Source: Christensenella sp. UBA4263
GTDB taxonomy: Bacteria; Bacillota; Clostridia; Christensenellales; Aristaeellaceae
Direction: 5' to 3'
DNA: 44,698 nt
NCBI GenBank assembly: GCA_002395225.1
Contig: DGWH01000055.1
Coordinates: forward strand, 1 to 44,698
Part shown: piece after piece, positions 6,728 through 14,896 of the stretch
How positions within the stretch are numbered: position 1 is the first letter of the stretch
Layout of the letters: every line of letters begins with the position of its first letter
Translations under genes and position numbers: made by a program
Notes under the pieces: model-generated
Databases searched by the model: none
What the model saw: the letters and a program-made list of their open reading frames with translations, nothing else
Told to the model about the DNA's origin: nothing

Positions 6728-8506
6728 ATGCGGCATTTGATTCCCAGAAAGTTTTCCTGGCAGCTCATGGCTGTCTTTACGGTATTTGCCATCGTTCCGT
6801 TTGTGATCATGTCCTGGCTCTCGCTTGACCAGATGTCCCGGGAACTGGAGAAGGAAACGGAAAACCGCATCACCCAGATGATCCGACTGGTGGGCACCAA
6901 CCTCAACGCCCGCTTTCAGACCCTTGGCAACATCACGGAGAAGATGTACCTCTATCACGTCTCCGTCAACGGCACCTCCTCGGATCTGGAGACGATCCTC
7001 AAAAGCCATGCCAATGCCTGGTATGAGATGCACAACTACGTGGGGAATCTGCTGGACAGCAACGATTTTCTGCGTAATGTGCTCTTTGTGGACTGCTGGA
7101 ATCAGCAGACCTATGCAGCAGGAAAACCGGGATACAAGAATCTGAAGCCCTCCTGGAACGCCGCCTCCTGGTCCTTCCTGCAGGAGGCCGCCCGCACGCC
7201 CCGCAAAATGAGCATCTCCGGGGTTCATCCGGAGGACTACTTCAATTTCGGCAGCCGGACGGTATTCACTTTCTGCCGCCCATACCTGTCCCTGCAAGAC
7301 CTGCCAAAGAAGGAAACCATCCTGGGCTACCTGCTGCTGGATATCGACGAGAGCATTTTCGACGATGCCTTTTCCGTCTACAACTGGGCCGACAACGGTG
7401 CTCTGTATGTCCTGGATGACCGGAACATCGTCCGGTACGCCAATCAGGCAGAGGAGATCGGGAAAGTTCTCATCCTTCCGGAAACTGCTGAAACCACTCT
7501 GCTCACAGAGGACATTCCGGCTTGCGGCTGGCGGATTCTGTTTCTGCTGGACCGGGCTCTTTCCATGAACGATGTCCGGCAGCTGCGCCGGCGGCTCATC
7601 GGCCTTGGCGCTTTCCTGCTGCTGATGATGCTGGTCCTGACCTTTCTCTCCTCCCGGCATCTTTCCAGACCGATTCAGGCCCTGCTGGAGCAGATGAAAA
7701 AGGTGCAGGCTGGTGACCTCACTGCCCGCGTGCCGGTCACCGGGGATGATGAGATCAGCGAGCTCGGCCGCGGCTTTAATCACATGGTGCAGGACCTGGA
7801 TACCCACATTCAGAAAAGCTATGTTGCCTCCATCCGGCAGAAGGAGGCGGAGCTGGATGCCCTGCGGATGCAGATTCATCCCCACTTTCTGTATAATACC
7901 CTTGAGGTGATCCGCATGAGCTCGGTGGGACACAATGATCCGGAAACGGCCCAGATGACCCTCTCGCTGGTCCATCAGCTTCAGTACGTCATCGGCGAAA
8001 GCCGGGAGCAGGTCCCGCTGCACAAGGAGCTTGACATCGTGCGGGATTATATTTCCCTGGTGTCTCTGCGCTACGGCCTGATCAGCCTGACCCTGGATAT
8101 TCCTGATGTGCTGGCCGGCTGTTCCATTCTCAAGATGACCCTGCAGCCCATTGTGGAAAATGCCGTGCAGCACGGCCTGCGGCCACTGGGCGGCGGACAG
8201 ATCAGCATCAGCGCCGCCCGGGAATCGGACGTGCTGCGGCTTGTGGTCATGGACAACGGCTGCGGCATGAGCCCGGAACAGCTTCGTGTCCTTCAGGCCC
8301 AGCTGGAAAGCGATTCCCTGCCGGAAATGAAAGAAGATGGGCTGCGCTCCATCGGCACCAAAAATGTACATGACCGCATCCGCCTGGCCTGCGGCCCCCG
8401 ATACGGTCTGGAAATCGAAAGTCAGGAGGATATCGGCACCGCCGTGGTGATCCGCCTCCCGTATCATTCCTCGGAGGATTCCCATGAAACTGTTGATTGT
8501 AGATGA
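6728..8506 (+). CDS. YesM-type sensor histidine kinase
   Basis: A 592-residue membrane kinase. A first membrane helix lies at about 13-32, followed by an extracytoplasmic dCache-like sensor region to about 280. A second helix (LIGLGAFLLLMMLVLTFLSS), a HAMP segment (SRPIQALLEQMKKVQAGDL) and the His_kinase domain follow. The phospho-acceptor motif IHPHFLYNTLE puts the active His at about residue 386. The ATPase part has ENAVQHGL and DNGCGMS. GAGAGGTGAG precedes ATG 6728. It overlaps the response regulator gene by 23 bases. Such pairs sit beside, and activate, CUT1 sugar transporters; here the divergent operon is the likely target. Confidence 0.93.
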   Translation: MRHLIPRKFSWQLMAVFTVFAIVPFVIMSWLSLDQMSRELEKETENRITQMIRLVGTNLNARFQTLGNITEKMYLYHVSVNGTSSDLETILKSHANAWYEMHNYVGNLLDSNDFLRNVLFVDCWNQQTYAAGKPGYKNLKPSWNAASWSFLQEAARTPRKMSISGVHPEDYFNFGSRTVFTFCRPYLSLQDLPKKETILGYLLLDIDESIFDDAFSVYNWADNGALYVLDDRNIVRYANQAEEIGKVLILPETAETTLLTEDIPACGWRILFLLDRALSMNDVRQLRRRLIGLGAFLLLMMLVLTFLSSRHLSRPIQALLEQMKKVQAGDLTARVPVTGDDEISELGRGFNHMVQDLDTHIQKSYVASIRQKEAELDALRMQIHPHFLYNTLEVIRMSSVGHNDPETAQMTLSLVHQLQYVIGESREQVPLHKELDIVRDYISLVSLRYGLISLTLDIPDVLAGCSILKMTLQPIVENAVQHGLRPLGGGQISISAARESDVLRLVVMDNGCGMSPEQLRVLQAQLESDSLPEMKEDGLRSIGTKNVHDRIRLACGPRYGLEIESQEDIGTAVVIRLPYHSSEDSHETVDCR

Positions 8507-9620
8507 TGAACCCGTGATTGTCCGGGGACTGCTCCAGCTGATTGACTATGCCGCGCTGGGGTATGATCAGGTTCTCTCCGCCACAAAAAGCAGTGACGCC
8601 CTGCATCTTCTCCGCACCCAAAAGCCGGAGGCCCTGCTCAGCGACATCGCCATGCCGGGTCTCAGCGGTCTGGAACTGCTGCGCCTGATCCGGGATGAGT
8701 CCATCCCCACCCAGGTCATTTTCCTCAGCGGCTTTCGCAGCTTTGACTATGCTCAGGAAGCGCTGTCCCTGGGGGCAAAGGACTACCTGGTGAAGCCGGT
8801 CGATACAGATAAGCTGGCAGGCGATCTCAAAGAGATCGCCGACCGGCATCAGCAGCTGCAGACCCAGCAGCGCCTGCAGCGCCGCCTTGAAAACATCACC
8901 CAGCCCAATCCGGTTTTCACAGCGGTGCAGACAGATGACCGTCCTTTCAGCATGATCTGTTTTCACCTGACCGTGGATCAGCAGCAAAGCAGTCTCTCTG
9001 CAGGCCTATTGCACTTCTCCGCCCTCAGCAAGGCTGAGAGCTACTGCATGGAAAGGGGCTGCACCGCCTTCCTGAAAGACGATTATCTGTGTGTACTGGT
9101 TCACGGAAGCGATGAGGAGGAGTGCCGGCGACTGGCCGGTGAGATCAGCGCTGACTGTTCCAGACACGTGGAAAAGGCCCTGTCCCGGCCCTTTAATGCG
9201 GTCATCTATCCCGGCCTCCTCCACCGGACACAGGACATCCCGGAAGCTCTGCAGTATTGTCGGCAGCAGCTGTCCATCCCCCATGAGGATCAGCACATGG
9301 ATGACAGTCTCATCGAAAAGATCAGGGGATACATCGCCCGGCACTACGGAGAGGATCTGTCGCTGGAGGTCATGAGCAGCCAGTTTGCCATGAATCCCAG
9401 CTACTTTTCCGCCTTCTTCCACCAGAAGACGGGCATTAAATACAAAGACTACCTGACCCGCATCCGCATCACCGAGGCCAAGCGCCTGCTGCTGAAAGGC
9501 GATCTCCGGATCTACGAAGTCAGTCAGCAGGTCGGCTTCACCGACGTTCGCTACTTCTCCCAGGTTTTCCTGAAAGCGACAGGCGTCCTTCCCAAGGATT
9601 ACCGGAACCGGATCAGGTAA
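8484..9620 (+). CDS. YesN-type response regulator with AraC DNA-binding domain
   Basis: A 378-residue regulator. The N-terminal receiver has DDE at 7-9, phospho-acceptor Asp54 (LLSDIAMPG) and Lys104 (DYLVKPV). A middle region of about 150 residues follows. The C-terminal ~100 residues are a double helix-turn-helix of AraC type (LSLEVMSSQFAMNPSYFSAF; IYEVSQQVGFTDVRYFSQVF, then GVLPKDYRNR). It overlaps the kinase gene and must be its partner. It probably activates the solute-binding protein/permease/GH88 operon. A terminator follows 18 bases after its stop. Confidence 0.95.
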   Translation: MKLLIVDDEPVIVRGLLQLIDYAALGYDQVLSATKSSDALHLLRTQKPEALLSDIAMPGLSGLELLRLIRDESIPTQVIFLSGFRSFDYAQEALSLGAKDYLVKPVDTDKLAGDLKEIADRHQQLQTQQRLQRRLENITQPNPVFTAVQTDDRPFSMICFHLTVDQQQSSLSAGLLHFSALSKAESYCMERGCTAFLKDDYLCVLVHGSDEEECRRLAGEISADCSRHVEKALSRPFNAVIYPGLLHRTQDIPEALQYCRQQLSIPHEDQHMDDSLIEKIRGYIARHYGEDLSLEVMSSQFAMNPSYFSAFFHQKTGIKYKDYLTRIRITEAKRLLLKGDLRIYEVSQQVGFTDVRYFSQVFLKATGVLPKDYRNRIR

Positions 9621-9637
9621 ACGCCCTGCCCAAAGAC

Positions 9638-9675
9638 AAAATGGTCACTCGGACGTTGTCCGGTGACCATTTTTT
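9638..9675. terminator. Bidirectional terminator between the YesN and araA genes
   Basis: The arms 9638-9648 and 9663-9673 pair perfectly and continue inward through 9650-9654 with 9658-9662, with one bulged T. T-rich tails exist on both strands (TTTTT at 9671-9675; AAAA at 9638-9641 read from the minus strand). It can end both converging transcripts. Confidence 0.85.
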
Positions 9676-9694
9676 GTGCCTGTTCAGATCAGAC

Positions 9695-11167
9695 TTACCT
9701 CAGTTTCCAGGCCAGATCGTTCAGGAACAGCTGCTCTTCCAGCTTTTCCACTGTCGTATCCGCGCCGATGTGGACATATTCGATCTCCATCATCCGGGCC
9801 CAGTCTTTCATCTGCTCGGCCGTGACATCATAGCTGAGTACGGTATGATGCGCACCGCCCGCCGTGATCCAGCACTCCACGCCGGTCGTCAGATCCGGCA
9901 GTGCACGCCACATGACACGGGCCACCGGCAGGTTGGGCATGGGCAGAATCGGCTTGACGGCCTCGATGTCCTGGACAATCAGGCGCAGTCTGCCGCCCAC
10001 ATCCACCAGGCTGACCACGATGGCCTTTCCGGCATGTCCCTCAAACACCAGACGGGCCGGGGGCTCACGGTCACCGATTCCCAGCGGATGCACCTCAATC
10101 CGCGGCTTCTCTGCCGCCACGGAAGGACAGACTTCCAGCATATGGGCACCCAGGCTGTACATCGCATTCGGATTCAGATTATAGGTGTAATCCTCCATGA
10201 AAGCGGTTCCGCCGTCCTGTCCCTCGCTCATGGCCTTCAGGATCGCCGTCATGGCAGCCACTTTCCAGTCACCCTCGCCGCCATAGCCGTAACCCTGCGC
10301 CATCAGGTGCTGGGAGGCCAGACCGGGCAGCTGCCGCATGCCATACAGATCCTGGAAGGTGTTGGAAAAGGCCTTGCAGCCCTCCGCATCCATCATCTTC
10401 TTCATGGCGATTTCCTCGCGTGCCTGATACCGCACGGTTTCAAGGTCATCCGTGGCCATGTCATACTGCTGGCAGTAGCAGTTCATCAGCTCGTCGATTT
10501 CCGCATCCGTTACCTCGTCCATGGTTTTGACCAGCTTGCCCACCGGCCAGGTATTTACCTGCCAGCCCAGTTTGATCTGAACCTCCACCTTATCGCCCTC
10601 GGTAACGGCCACCTCCCGCATATTATCCCCGAAACGCATGACTTTCAGGCTGCGGGAGAACATCACGCCCACGGCCGCACGCATCCAGCTGCCAAGACGC
10701 TTCTGGACATCCTCATCCTCCCAGTAGCCGGCAATGACCTTCCGGGGCATCCGCATGCGCGCGGCAATAAACCCGTGCTCCCGGTCACCGTGAGCCGCCT
10801 GGTTCAGGTTCATGAAATCCATGTCGATTTCCTCGTTCGGGATTTCACGGTTGTACTGCGTGGCCAGATGGCAGTACGGCTTCTGCAGATCACGGAAGCC
10901 GTTGATCCACATCTTGGACGGGCTGAAGGTATGGCACCAGGTGATAATGCCGGCGCATCTGGGATCATAATTGGCCTCGCGCACCGCCTCCGCAATCTCC
11001 TGATTGCTCTTCACCGTGGTTTTGTAAACCAGTTTGCAGGGCAGAAGACCGGACGCATTCATTTTGTCCGCCATCTCCGCCGCGCGCTGGGCGACCGTAT
11101 CCAGGACCTCCGGTCCGTACAACGTTTGGCTTCCTACCAGGAACCAGAATTCGTAGTCTTTCAGCAC
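9695..11167 (-). CDS. araA: L-arabinose isomerase
   Basis: A 490-residue cytoplasmic enzyme converting L-arabinose to L-ribulose. Length and sequence fit AraA: FWFLVGSQTLYGPEVL at the start, WCHTFSPSKMWI, RFGDNMREVAVTEGDKVE, and the metal-site pieces GYGGEGDWK and FMEDYTYNL (Glu), GAHMLEV (His) and GGAHHT (His). The start is GTG 11167, eight bases after AGGAGG. No araB or araD is in the window, so later steps are encoded elsewhere or the enzyme serves another sugar. It lies downstream of the CstA-like gene, separated by a leader with three hairpins. Confidence 0.97.
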   Translation of the reverse strand: MLKDYEFWFLVGSQTLYGPEVLDTVAQRAAEMADKMNASGLLPCKLVYKTTVKSNQEIAEAVREANYDPRCAGIITWCHTFSPSKMWINGFRDLQKPYCHLATQYNREIPNEEIDMDFMNLNQAAHGDREHGFIAARMRMPRKVIAGYWEDEDVQKRLGSWMRAAVGVMFSRSLKVMRFGDNMREVAVTEGDKVEVQIKLGWQVNTWPVGKLVKTMDEVTDAEIDELMNCYCQQYDMATDDLETVRYQAREEIAMKKMMDAEGCKAFSNTFQDLYGMRQLPGLASQHLMAQGYGYGGEGDWKVAAMTAILKAMSEGQDGGTAFMEDYTYNLNPNAMYSLGAHMLEVCPSVAAEKPRIEVHPLGIGDREPPARLVFEGHAGKAIVVSLVDVGGRLRLIVQDIEAVKPILPMPNLPVARVMWRALPDLTTGVECWITAGGAHHTVLSYDVTAEQMKDWARMMEIEYVHIGADTTVEKLEEQLFLNDLAWKLR

Positions 11168-11208
11168 TTGTTTAACCTCCTGAAATGTTTCTATCTCATG
11201 CTTTCCCC

Positions 11209-11346
11209 GGTGCCACGCGGCACCTCATCAGCACAAAACCAGGATAAATCGGGCCGGATTCACCGGCCCTGCCGGACACTTTCCCTCAGCTCCGGGCCTC
11301 CTCTCCGCCGCCTAAATAGGCGCCGATGTCAGAGGACCGGAGCTGA
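11209..11346 (-). promoter_or_regulatory. Structured leader with three hairpins upstream of araA
   Basis: In minus-strand order: a long irregular hairpin (11286-11295 with 11337-11346, inner stems TCCTCT/AGAGGA and CGCCTA/TAGGCG), then GGGCCGG-loop-CCGGCCC (11251-11269), then GGTGCC-loop-GGCACC (11209-11224). They lie between the CstA-like stop and the araA ribosome-binding site. The second could act as a terminator. The arrangement may be an attenuator or simply processing stems; no known riboswitch class was recognised. Confidence 0.45.
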
Positions 11347-11353
11347 CAGGCAA

Positions 11354-12781
11354 TTACCGCACCGCCGGACCTCTGTTTTTGAGAGAACGGTTCAGCAGAA
11401 CAATGTACACGCAAAGAAGCGCTGCGGCAAAGCAGATTCCCGCCGGATAGGCAATTCCCGCTGAAAGCCGGAATCCTTCTTTGGCCATCAGGATGTAGGT
11501 CATGCTCACTGCCGACATGAACGTGGCCGGGCAGGCGGTCAGCAGCGAACCGAAACGATATTTGCCCTCTTTCATCAGATAGGAGGTGGCCACCCACAGG
11601 GCAATCATGGCAAGCGTCTGATTGCTCCAGGAGAAGTACCGCCAGAGCACGTTGAAATCAAGCCGGGTCAGAATTGCACCGACGCCCAGCAGCGGAAGGG
11701 TAATGATCAGACGGTTCCGGATGCTCTTCTGCTCCAGATGCGTGCACTCCGCGAGAATCAGTCTGGCACTCCGGAACGCTGTATCACCCGAGGTAATCGG
11801 GCAGACAACCACGCCGATAATGGCCAGAACACCGCCCACCGGTCCCAGCATGTTGAGACAGATATCATACACGGTTCCGGACTGGCCCAGTTTGGCAAGC
11901 GTCTCATTCAGCGTCGCGGTGGAGCCGTAGTGCGCAATTCCCGCTGCCGCCCAGATCAGGGCAATCACGGCCTCGGCAATCATCGCGCCGTAGAAAATGA
12001 CCCGTCCGTATTTCTCATGGGTAATACACTTGGACACCATGGGTGACTGCGTGGCATGAAAGCCGGAAATGGCGCCGCAGGCAACGGTGACAAACATGTA
12101 CGGCCAGATGGGCAGTCCTTCCGGATGCAGGTTCTTCAGGCTGAACTCCGGCAGATGTCCGCCCGCAATCGTTCCGCCCATGACGCTCAGCGCCATGATG
12201 ATCAGGATCGCCCCGAAGACCGGATAAAGCCGGCCAATGACCTTGTCAATGGGCAGCAGGGTTGCCACGACATAGTAAATGAGAATGATGGCGACCCAGA
12301 CATCCACATTCAGGAAATCCGGCGTCAGATCCGCCAGCAGCGCCGCAGGGCTGTTGACAAACACCGTTCCACACAGCACCAGGAGCACCACGGAAAATGC
12401 CCGCATGATCCAACGGGCCACATTGCCCAGATAAATGCCGGAGAGTTCGGCAATGGAATCCCCGCCATGCCGCGAGGAAATCATCCCGCACATAAAGTCA
12501 TGGACCGCGCCGCCGAGAATCGACCCCAGGACAATCCACAGGAACACTACCGGTCCAAAGCAGGCACCCATCAGCGGTCCGAAAATCGGTCCCGTTCCGG
12601 CAATATTGAGCAGCTGCACCAGGAATGCCCGCCACGGCTTCATCGGCACGCAGTCAACGCCGTCATTCATGCTCATTGCCGGCGTCTTCCGGTCATCCGG
12701 TCCGAAAATCTTCTCCGCCACCCGCCCATAAAACATAAAGCCGATGAGGAGAACAACAAACGCGAGAGAATAATAGATCAT
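11354..12781 (-). CDS. CstA-family carbon starvation carrier
   Basis: A 475-residue inner-membrane protein with many hydrophobic helices. Family signatures include the N-terminal FVPMKPWRAF-like stretch (VDCVPMKPWRAFL), NIAGTGPIFGPLMGA, ISSRHGGDSIAEL, ACGAISGFHATQSPMVSKCI, and CPITSGDTAFRSARL. CstA proteins move pyruvate or peptides in enterobacteria; the substrate here is not known. The length matches the shorter Firmicute form rather than the ~700-residue E. coli CstA. It lies between dapF and araA on the same strand, so a common transcript is possible. Confidence 0.93.
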   Translation of the reverse strand: MIYYSLAFVVLLIGFMFYGRVAEKIFGPDDRKTPAMSMNDGVDCVPMKPWRAFLVQLLNIAGTGPIFGPLMGACFGPVVFLWIVLGSILGGAVHDFMCGMISSRHGGDSIAELSGIYLGNVARWIMRAFSVVLLVLCGTVFVNSPAALLADLTPDFLNVDVWVAIILIYYVVATLLPIDKVIGRLYPVFGAILIIMALSVMGGTIAGGHLPEFSLKNLHPEGLPIWPYMFVTVACGAISGFHATQSPMVSKCITHEKYGRVIFYGAMIAEAVIALIWAAAGIAHYGSTATLNETLAKLGQSGTVYDICLNMLGPVGGVLAIIGVVVCPITSGDTAFRSARLILAECTHLEQKSIRNRLIITLPLLGVGAILTRLDFNVLWRYFSWSNQTLAMIALWVATSYLMKEGKYRFGSLLTACPATFMSAVSMTYILMAKEGFRLSAGIAYPAGICFAAALLCVYIVLLNRSLKNRGPAVR

Positions 12782-12899
12782 TGTTTTACGCTTCCTTTTT
12801 TTCTGATCCCGTCATCCGGCCCCTGCCTTCAGACGGTTTTCTATTCATTTCCCTGGCGGGAAAAGAATGATGAATTGAATTGGGCCCATTGTCCGTCAT

Positions 12900-13733
12900 T
12901 CACCCCCGCACCGGATATTCCCCGTCACAGACAAACGCCGCCGGTCCGGTCATATATACCTGTCCCCCGCGGATGGAAATGAGCAGGTCACCGCCGTCAA
13001 GAGACACGCGGACCTCCGTTCCGGTCAGTCCATTGGCCGTGCCGGCTGCCGCGCAGGCACAGGCGCCTGTTCCGCAGGCCATGGTAATCCCGCTTCCCCG
13101 CTCCCAGACGCGCATCCGGATATGGCCCGGATCAATCACGTTGACAAACTCCGCATTGGTCTTCTCAGGAAAGGCCGGATGCCGTTCCAGCAGCGGGCCG
13201 TAATGCGCAAGGTCAAACGTATCCAGTGACTCGTCGAGAAAAACCACGGCATGCGGATTTCCCATGCTCACCGGCGTCACGAAGAATTCACGGTCATCCA
13301 GAAGGACCGGAACGCTTTTCCCGGCATCTCTCAGGGTACAGGGAATCTGCTGCCGCTCAAATACCGGCACCCCCATGTTCACCGTTGCCCCCCGTACCCG
13401 GCCATCCCGCACATCAAGATGAATGGACTTGATGCCCGAGTCCGTCTCAAGCCGGAGCTCTTCCTTTCGCACCAGTCCGCGCTCATAGACGTATCGGCCG
13501 ACGCACCGGGCCGCATTTCCGCACATTTTCCCTCTTGACCCGTCGGCATTGTACATGATCATCCGTACATCCGCCGATTCGCTGGGGGCAATCAGCACCA
13601 GCCCATCACTGCCCACACCAAAGTGCCGGTCCGAGATGCGTACGGCCAGTTCCTCCGGCTTTTCCACTTTTTCCGTGAAAAGACTGACATAGATATAATC
13701 GTTTCCAAGCCCTTCCATTTTGGTAAAATGCAT
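12900..13733 (-). CDS. dapF: Diaminopimelate epimerase
   Basis: A 277-residue enzyme interconverting LL- and meso-diaminopimelate for lysine and peptidoglycan synthesis. The two catalytic cysteines are visible: NADGSRGKMCGNAARC in the first half and ITMACGTGACACAAAG in the second. KMEGLGNDYIY at the N-terminus and VSMGNPHAVVF are also typical. GGGAGGA precedes ATG 13733. It lies between an AraC regulator and a CstA-like carrier rather than with other dap or peptidoglycan genes. Confidence 0.96.
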   Translation of the reverse strand: MHFTKMEGLGNDYIYVSLFTEKVEKPEELAVRISDRHFGVGSDGLVLIAPSESADVRMIMYNADGSRGKMCGNAARCVGRYVYERGLVRKEELRLETDSGIKSIHLDVRDGRVRGATVNMGVPVFERQQIPCTLRDAGKSVPVLLDDREFFVTPVSMGNPHAVVFLDESLDTFDLAHYGPLLERHPAFPEKTNAEFVNVIDPGHIRMRVWERGSGITMACGTGACACAAAGTANGLTGTEVRVSLDGGDLLISIRGGQVYMTGPAAFVCDGEYPVRG

Positions 13734-13828
13734 ATCCGTGTCCTCCCGGGACTCAGCGTTGGTTTTTCCTGAGATCCTGATGGTCCAGTCTGTCGCTTTG
13801 CGGCAAAGCCGCCCCGGCTCACCCGGAA

Positions 13829-14665
13829 TCAGCTCATTTTCCGATAATTTCTCGGGGTAACGCCATACTTTTTCTTAAACGAATCCTTGAAATAGTTGCT
13901 GTCTGAAAAACCGCAGCGAATGGCGATGGTGGTAATGGAATCCGTGGTCGAAAGCAGTTCCTGTGCCGCGTGATGCAGCCGGATAAAAACCAGGTATTCA
14001 TGCAGTCCGATGCCCGTCAGCTGCCGGAATTTCCGGCTCAGATAGTTCGGGCTGAATCCGACTGCCTGCGCCACATCCTGCGTGGTGATCATGTCCATAT
14101 AGTGACCGCTGATATACCGGGCCGCCTCGAGAATCTGCTGATCCGTCGTATGGATCTGATCCGGCAGGCCCTGCAGGAACAGACAGACGCGGCTGCAAAG
14201 CAGCAGAAGGCCCTGCAGATAGAATTTTCTCAGCAGTTCAGAACGGGTATCATTGATTTTCTCCTCTGAGATCATGTGCCTGAGGCACCCGGAAATCTGT
14301 TCCCGGTAAGCAGCCGGCACCTGAAAAATCTGGGGCTCCGTAAAAAAGTGTTCCGGATCCGGCATATGTTTCTGCACATCACTGTCCACATCCTCAAGAC
14401 GGAAAAAGATGACCGTGCGCCGGCAGGAGGAGGAGGGATACCGTGTATAGTGCAGCACCATCGGCGGGACAAGGATAAAGTCGCCCGCATGAAGATCATG
14501 AATTTTATCCTCAATCAGGAAACAACATTCCCCGCTTTCCACAAAATACAGTTCATAGCAGCTGTGGCAGTGATTGCCGGACATTGAAAAACTTTGTGGA
14601 CGGAGCACAGTATTGGCATGAACGCATTCCGTTCCGCGTTCATCCAAATATTTCTCCGGCTGCAT
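13829..14665 (-). CDS. AraC-family transcriptional regulator
   Basis: A 278-residue regulator. The N-terminal cupin-like sensor has the motif NHCHSCYELYFVESGEC and then HAGDFILVPPMVLHYTRYP, as in sugar-sensing AraC proteins. The C-terminal ~100 residues are the double helix-turn-helix (ITTQDVAQAVGFSPNYLSRKF; ITTIAIRCGFSDSNYFKDSF, then GVTPRNYRKM). AAGGAGG precedes ATG 14665. It is divergent from the Gfo/Idh-like gene and upstream of dapF. It may control either group; the intergenic region holds a hairpin repeat copy. Confidence 0.93.
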   Translation of the reverse strand: MQPEKYLDERGTECVHANTVLRPQSFSMSGNHCHSCYELYFVESGECCFLIEDKIHDLHAGDFILVPPMVLHYTRYPSSSCRRTVIFFRLEDVDSDVQKHMPDPEHFFTEPQIFQVPAAYREQISGCLRHMISEEKINDTRSELLRKFYLQGLLLLCSRVCLFLQGLPDQIHTTDQQILEAARYISGHYMDMITTQDVAQAVGFSPNYLSRKFRQLTGIGLHEYLVFIRLHHAAQELLSTTDSITTIAIRCGFSDSNYFKDSFKKKYGVTPRNYRKMS

Positions 14666-14810
14666 TTTCCCCCTCCTTTACTGTTGAAAATTCCGTATTT
14701 CGTCCAAATTATAGTTCAATTTCAGCGGAAAATCAAGAAAAACTCATATACAATCGAAGCAGCGTCAACCCGGAAAAAGTTGGCCTGTCACCGCAAAAGA
14801 GGAGCGGCAC

Positions 14811-14863
14811 TGTCGCGCAGCGACAGTTAAGTCAAATCCAGGACTCATGCAATGCTGCTCCGG
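14811..14863 (+). repeat. Dispersed hairpin + GTCAAAT element, copy C
   Basis: A 53-base segment matching the copy at 29551-29603 at 47 of 53 positions by eye. It begins with TGTCGC-GCA-GCGACA, a hairpin, followed by GTCAAATCCAGG and GCAATGCTGCTCCGG. TGCAAT at 14848-14853 could serve as a -10 box; it is about 44 bases before the TTG start of the Gfo/Idh-like gene. Confidence 0.7.
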
Positions 14864-14896
14864 TGAGTGACCAACATTGAGGAGGAGGGATGTCCA

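Noticed and set aside
6674..8485. A 603-codon open frame opposite the YesM kinase gene
   Set aside because: It is a reverse-strand shadow of a well-supported kinase gene in GC-rich DNA; its protein is His/Gln-rich, low-complexity and matches nothing.
9641..11464. A 607-codon frame opposite araA
   Set aside because: It overlaps araA completely on the other strand and has no family features.
13787..13816. A stem with GCGACAG, possibly another repeat copy
   Set aside because: The GTCAAAT part is missing, so it is mentioned as a degenerate relative only.
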